Assembly (NCBI GenBank): GCA_013339895.1
Contig: JABACO010000024.1
Location: forward strand, 1,327,908 to 1,391,907
Source of the DNA: Ephydatia muelleri
Taxonomy: Eukaryota; Porifera; Demospongiae; Spongillida; Spongillidae
Reading direction: 5' to 3'
DNA: 64,000 nucleotides
The notes under the pieces are model-generated. The model did no database searches. It saw only the letters and a program-made list of their open reading frames with translations, and was not told the origin of the DNA. Positions 60,601 to 64,000 of the stretch are shown in pieces (positions within the stretch are counted from its first letter, which is position 1; each line of letters begins with the position of its first letter). The position numbers and the translations under genes were made by a program.

Positions 60601-62826
60601 ACCTGCAAAAATATGCAGTCACTATACAAAATAAAACATGTGTAGCAATTAAATAATTATTGTTAAAACAATTCGTCTAGTGGTCCATAACACATTATAT
60701 AATACAACAATATAAATTGCGCAGTGTAGTCTCTCCATTGTGTGCACTGAAGAACTTCATAATTTGTCATTCACCTGGCTCTGAACTGTTTTAAGTTCTG
60801 AAATGACTTCGTACAGCTTGTGTACCTCCTGCATGATTCATATAAACGATTTGAATAACATTGCTCTACAATCAAAAACAAAGTTAAACCTAATAAAGTA
60901 CTTACATTTTGCACCTTTTGGTCGATAGACTTCAGTGATTCAGTGTCCTGTGTTATTTAATTGCATAGGCAGTGTAATCTCTCCATTGTGTGCACTAAAG
61001 AACTGCTTTTAAAATTATCATTCACCTGCTTCTGAGCTGCTTTAAGTTCTGAAAACCCTTCTTTCAGATTTTGCACCTCCTGCATGATTAATACAGGTAA
61101 CCATTAAAATGTTACTCTCGAATCAGAAAATTATAACTTTTAACCTCAAACCTTGTACATTATGAAATACTGTGATCCACAATACAAAACAATGGATAAC
61201 CTGGGAAATGTTTGGCCAGTCAGATTTCAAACCCAGGAAATACTCCAGCAAGACACATTTATCTAGTCGAGTGTTTTGCATGCCGTTTGAACACTGCACA
61301 TTGCATGTGACAGTAAATCGATTGTTATGCTGAGAAACAGTGAGAACGGAACCCATGTTGTACCTGGTAGGTGTACTGTAATAATTTCAAACATTTGAGG
61401 CTTACAAAACACGCCATTTTCGAGTGAATTTCATTAGAGTTGAGTCGGTATTATTGGAAAAATTTCATACAGCCGAAAGCTGCAATTGCTAAAACGGTTC
61501 TTTTAAGAACCAAACATCAACCACCGAACAAAGAAGGACGAATTTTGGTAATGCACCCACTCAACTGTGTGCTCCTTTAATACATGTAGGTGCATTTTAG
61601 GTGACATATTTTCATCAGAGAAATTGGTTCAAAAGTAGTTCATAAAGGAAACAATAGCTTCATCTGTGAAAAATATCACATAGTTAATACTGATCCACTG
61701 TGACATCATGTACCTATTACCTAACTGTCCACATTTCTCATCTGTTACAAAACATTGGTCTTAGATGGAGTGGCATGCTCCAAGCCTAGCAAATGCCCCT
61801 TCAAATTTGTCCGCAACCTGCTGAGCATCCATTAGGAGAACAGGATACTGCTGGGCCACATTTTTTAAGATCTTTGTGCAAAGTTTGTTTCAATGCTTTA
61901 CTTCAGCCTTGTTCTTTTGTAACCCTTACAAAAGTTATTGGCTGGAATGATGGTTAATTGTTGATGTAATTCATCATTGCTATACAAATTTACTTACTCT
62001 TCTGCCCCCAGTTGTAATCTGCAAAACATTTGGCTCTAGGCTTTCAGACAGCATTCATTGAATCACAGATGCCACGTGCACCTCATTATCCGTTTCACAT
62101 GGAAGAGATAAAGTGTTGCAAACATTATGCTTATGCTGAAATATCTGTTGTACATGAGTAGCAGCAGTGAAACTATATATCACGGAAGAGGGACAAGATT
62201 TCAGGAGCTACATCAATGCTGGAAGCAGTTAAAGGTGAGTTGTCATAACAACAGGGACATCTGTTATTTGCCAACGATGTCAGGCATGTTATGATACATT
62301 CTGCACTGACAAGACTTTGGCATGGAATCTCTACTGGTCTGTGCAGAATACAAAGGCAGAGTGGACACTTTAGGTAGTTGATGGCAGATACATGTAGTGC
62401 AGCCAGCTGGAGTGGGCACTTTGGTTGAAAATGAAACTGTATGGTGCAATGTACCCAAAATGTACAACTAATGACTGTAGTAATTCATTGCCATTAAATT
62501 CAGTTATAATTAGCTCTTAACTCACTTCACACTTTTCAGTGGCATGGGCTTTCCACTTATAGGGCGTGACCACACTTCTGAAAGATACTAGCTTTCTCTG
62601 ACTGGAAGCGTTTAACACTCTCTCCATACTTAGGCTTACAAGCTTTGCAGAACAACAGTGGGTGGATCTCGATATAATCAACGATCACATCGATACCAAA
62701 AGCTAGTTTAAGCTCGTTTTTGTACGATTGGAAGTTGTAAATGGTTGTTCTAGATTTCTTTGCCACCACTAACCTCCCACCGCACTCCCTGCAATGTTTA
62801 ATAAGCTGACTGCAATGGAACTCCAT
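48087..62826 (-). CDS. Multi-exon gene: RAG1-like N-terminal zinc region and RING, coiled coils, one membrane helix, TRAF-type MATH domain
   Basis: Exons on the minus strand, 5' to 3': 62,526-62,826; 62,437 down to about 62,176; 61,998-62,018; 61,818-61,871; 61,026-61,079; 60,906-60,947; 60,775-60,828; 60,503-60,526; 59,024-59,104; 57,752-57,823; 57,639-57,701; 56,877-56,930; 56,761-56,826; 55,956-56,018; 55,822-55,884; 48,087-48,665. All small exons are multiples of 3 (21-81 bp) with GT/AG ends and phase 0, and most encode heptad-like helices. Exon 59,024-59,104 encodes a hydrophobic helix (VICGAVFFGFFLVLLTSY). The last exon is a MATH domain. TRAFs use RING, coil and MATH for ligase activity, trimerisation and receptor binding. 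Linking all exons into one transcript is inference; the N-terminal pair could be a separate gene. A LINE (50,770-54,700) lies in the last intron. Confidence 0.62.
49877..50170 (-). other. Unrecognised 97-residue open frame in the long intron
   Basis: A basic, cysteine-containing frame (CVHECQRCRRTALYEGC, then KGHIQILKEGGKY). No family recognised and no clear splice sites. It may be a chance frame or part of a decayed element in the intron 48,666-55,821. Confidence 0.15.
50770..50885 (-). mobile_element. RLE-type LINE, 3' stub
   Basis: Minus strand enters near ATATGGCCGCCTCAGCTTG and has the tail CTACGTAAACAGTTCATT in complement, as in the copy ending at 21,480. The 5' junction is AT-rich (ATTATTTTTATTT). 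Confidence 0.72.
50906..54700 (-). mobile_element. RLE-type LINE, near full-length but decayed copy in the host intron
   Basis: Minus strand keeps the full order. N-terminal C2H2 finger at about 53,760-53,830 (CIVESCREHIAPSMW), CEQC then HHQKC finger, LPKCILLPSRRKG, GTSGLRIQRLLKA, RT with NAFNMVS and DGVV-like region, ISSPANNARLLSVSS, HLESPEFQVMLKWWLGI, a damaged knuckle and core, and VETYGCWGEEAGRC to the C-terminus at 50,906. At least ten frame changes and stops. An extra cysteine motif pair (CTTC, CITC) appears near 54,420-54,480. It is the oldest long copy here and is antisense-free, that is, parallel to the host gene. Confidence 0.88.
54740..55820. other. Intron sequence, nothing seen
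   Basis: AT-rich part of the long last intron of the MATH gene, with no recognised coding, repeat array or element. Confidence 0.4.
56287..56448. repeat. 162-bp foldback inverted repeat
   Basis: Arms of 54 bp at 56,287-56,340 and 56,395-56,448 are complementary with one mismatch, around a 54-bp loop. The outer ends read AAATTTCC and GGAAATTT. It lies in an intron of the MATH gene. It could be a foldback MITE; no target duplication is evident. Confidence 0.92.
58311..58908. repeat. 15-bp minisatellite, about 40 copies
   Basis: Tandem TATATTATTACCCTG with two shortened units (TATTATTACCCTG) and one G variant. Fifteen is a multiple of three, so a 246-residue frame stays open through it. It lies in the intron between exons 57,752-57,823 and 59,024-59,104. 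Confidence 0.97.
59024..59104 (-). CDS. Membrane-helix exon of the same gene
   Basis: An 81-bp exon between TTTACAG and GTAAGG encodes 27 residues, of which about 18 are strongly hydrophobic (VICGAVFFGFFLVLLTSY). Phase 0 at both ends, like the coiled-coil exons around it. A transmembrane segment is unusual in a TRAF-like protein. It could be alternatively spliced or belong to another gene. Confidence 0.55.
62176..62826 (-). CDS. RAG1-N-like zinc exon and RING exon (5' end of the gene above)
   Basis: Exon 1 starts at ATG 62,824-62,826 (MEFHCSQLIKHCRECGG). It shows the RAG1 N-region pattern: C-x2-C, then YKNELKLAFGIDV, IHPLLFC and KAC. After about residue 75 the family pattern W-x2-H-x4-C (YKWKAHATEKCE) continues in another frame, so there is one apparent frameshift, or an error, between 62,555 and 62,600. 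Donor GTGAGT, an 88-bp intron, acceptor ATACAG. Exon 2 encodes a RING: KCPLCLCILHRPVEIPC, ECIITC and CPCC, very like the RAG1 RING (CxxCxxIL-DPVE-xC). One RING metal ligand appears as Ser (SLVSAEC). A TAG follows FRDI at 62,173, so the true exon end is unclear. There is no RAG1 catalytic core in the window. Confidence 0.7.
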
Positions 62827-62829
62827 CGT

Positions 62830-63550
62830 AAAGCATCTATAAAACTAAGATGTTGATAATTATTCATAGATTTCAACCTCGATTTCATGTGTCTTAAATA
62901 TCGCGTCTCAAGACGTGACCCAGCTTAGATTGTTTTACAATGCCCCTAGGTTCTGTATTTTATCGTCACAAGTTCGCGAGCCTCACAAATATCCCGCCAA
63001 AAGATGCAACTTGTAACGAATTAATCGATTGCTATAAGCGTTGCGCTGTATGTTGAAATGTGATAAACATATGAGCTCGCAGTAGATTTGGATTTGTGCT
63101 TAGACTATTACTATGCATGGAATTATCAATAGAGAGGCGTAGTGAAACTGCGTCGTAGTAGCAATAGGCCTTGAATATGTTAGTGCGTTAATGAGCTATC
63201 AAAATCATTTATTCGTAAATGTGCAATATTGGACATCTAAATATCCATAAATGTCCCCCACGAAACACCCGTGCTCTCAGTTCATTGCAAGCTCTTCACT
63301 TTAATTAATACTATGACATTTCACTAATAATGAAAATGGTGTGTTGCAACTAGAGTTTTCACGGTACATAGCATAACCCATCTATTAACTAGTTTTAATG
63401 CAATAATTCTTTTAAAACATCTCGATGGAAGAACTTATAGGGGAGCTTCTTACCGCACTTCCCCATCTCCCTGGCCCTAGGAATAAAAGGCCCTGCTGGA
63501 TATCATGAATGTAGTTATCATCGCTCTACCCCAATTGAAAAAACGCTGCA
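62830..63550. other. Upstream flank of the minus-strand gene
   Basis: Would hold the promoter of the gene starting at 62,826. No specific motif can be assigned and no gene is seen. Confidence 0.35.
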
Positions 63551-63555
63551 TGCAC

Positions 63556-63562
63556 ATGCACA

Positions 63563-63641
<79 letters not shown>

Positions 63642-63645
63642 ACAC
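63556..63645. repeat. (CA)n microsatellite
   Basis: A nearly pure CA run of about 85 bp. Confidence 0.95.
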
Positions 63646-63659
63646 ATGCACACATACAT

Positions 63660-64000
63660 GTGTTGTGTAAATGATGATGTAATGTGTGTGGGTGGGGGAT
63701 CACGTGTCTGCATAGTGCGGGCTTAACAGGGTATTTCTGAGACTTCTTAAATTTTAGTTCATCGCGATCTCTATTAGCTTCTACTAATCGTAACATGGTG
63801 TCAGAAGTTAGATACGGTCTCTATGATATCGGAAAGTTAAAAGAGCGATGGAGAAGTATTTAGTTCCCAAACCCATTGGCAAAGAGGATTCGGTTTAAAA
63901 GAGAGTTTGACCAGTTTCTGACGGCAATTGGAAAGGCGGATGCATTGGGTGTGTTTAAGTTGGCTATTTGCTTGCGGGTGATCGGTCCTAGGATGAATGA
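63660..64000 (+). mobile_element. Ty3/Gypsy-type LTR element fossil, 5' start, cut by the window end
   Basis: The end of a likely LTR (...CGTAACA) is followed at about 63,797 by TGGTGTCAGAAGT, which has the form of a tRNA primer-binding site. Sequence like the start of gag follows and runs to the window end. The LTR's left edge is uncertain and the visible part looks broken. Age cannot be judged without the other LTR. Confidence 0.5.

Noticed and set aside
61818-61871. A TRAF-type zinc finger read from CGPAVSCSPNGCSAGCG
   Set aside because: That frame meets a stop at once and does not fit the phase-0 splice pattern; the other frame gives a helix exon.
63477-63796. Poly Val/Cys and Thr/His frames
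   Set aside because: Translation of the (CA)n microsatellite.

Overview
The window looks like nuclear DNA of an early-branching marine animal. A sponge is the best guess. The grounds are short introns, a semaphorin gene, a TRAF-type MATH gene and a heavy load of repeats and retroelements. The assignment rests on gene style only and is not certain.

Layout. (1) 1-5,178, + strand: the last ten exons of a semaphorin-like gene (end of the sema domain, PSI, Ig, hydrophobic tail), with phases that join exactly and introns packed with minisatellites. (2) 5,900-8,840, - strand: a partial, diverged, inverted copy of parts of that gene, cut by a 1-kb array of 31-bp repeats. (3) 12,532-14,625, - strand: a one-exon dynamin-superfamily GTPase. 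(4) 14,640-21,480: mostly non-coding, with an old Ty3/Gypsy remnant. (5) About 9,050-12,215 and then 21,480-45,300: a cluster of about 27 copies or fragments of non-LTR retrotransposons (LINEs) that carry a restriction-like endonuclease (RLE). Two further copies and one internal fragment lie at 47.4-54.7 kb. The cluster includes one unbroken reading frame (36,408-39,923), a nearly identical inverted copy (29,120-32,665), a shortened copy that has lost the whole reverse transcriptase in frame (33,366-35,252) and many 5'-truncated tails. Most 5' junctions sit in or beside AAT/ATT runs, which suggests insertion into that microsatellite. (6) 45,640-47,245: a second Gypsy fossil. (7) 48,087-62,826, - strand: a multi-exon gene that appears to join a RAG1-like N-terminal zinc region and RING finger, a string of small phase-0 coiled-coil exons, one membrane-helix exon and a C-terminal TRAF/MATH domain. 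A LINE copy sits in its 7-kb intron. (8) 63,660-64,000: the start of another Gypsy-type fossil, cut by the window end.

The most interesting material is the RLE retrotransposon cluster (microsatellite targeting, cysteine-rich N-terminus, RT-less endonuclease derivative, chimeric tails) and the RAG1-like RING/coiled-coil/MATH gene. Two small DNA transposons nested in LINE copies have readable target duplications: a 469-bp hAT-type element with an 8-bp duplication, and a 551-bp element with 40-bp inverted ends and a 3-bp duplication.
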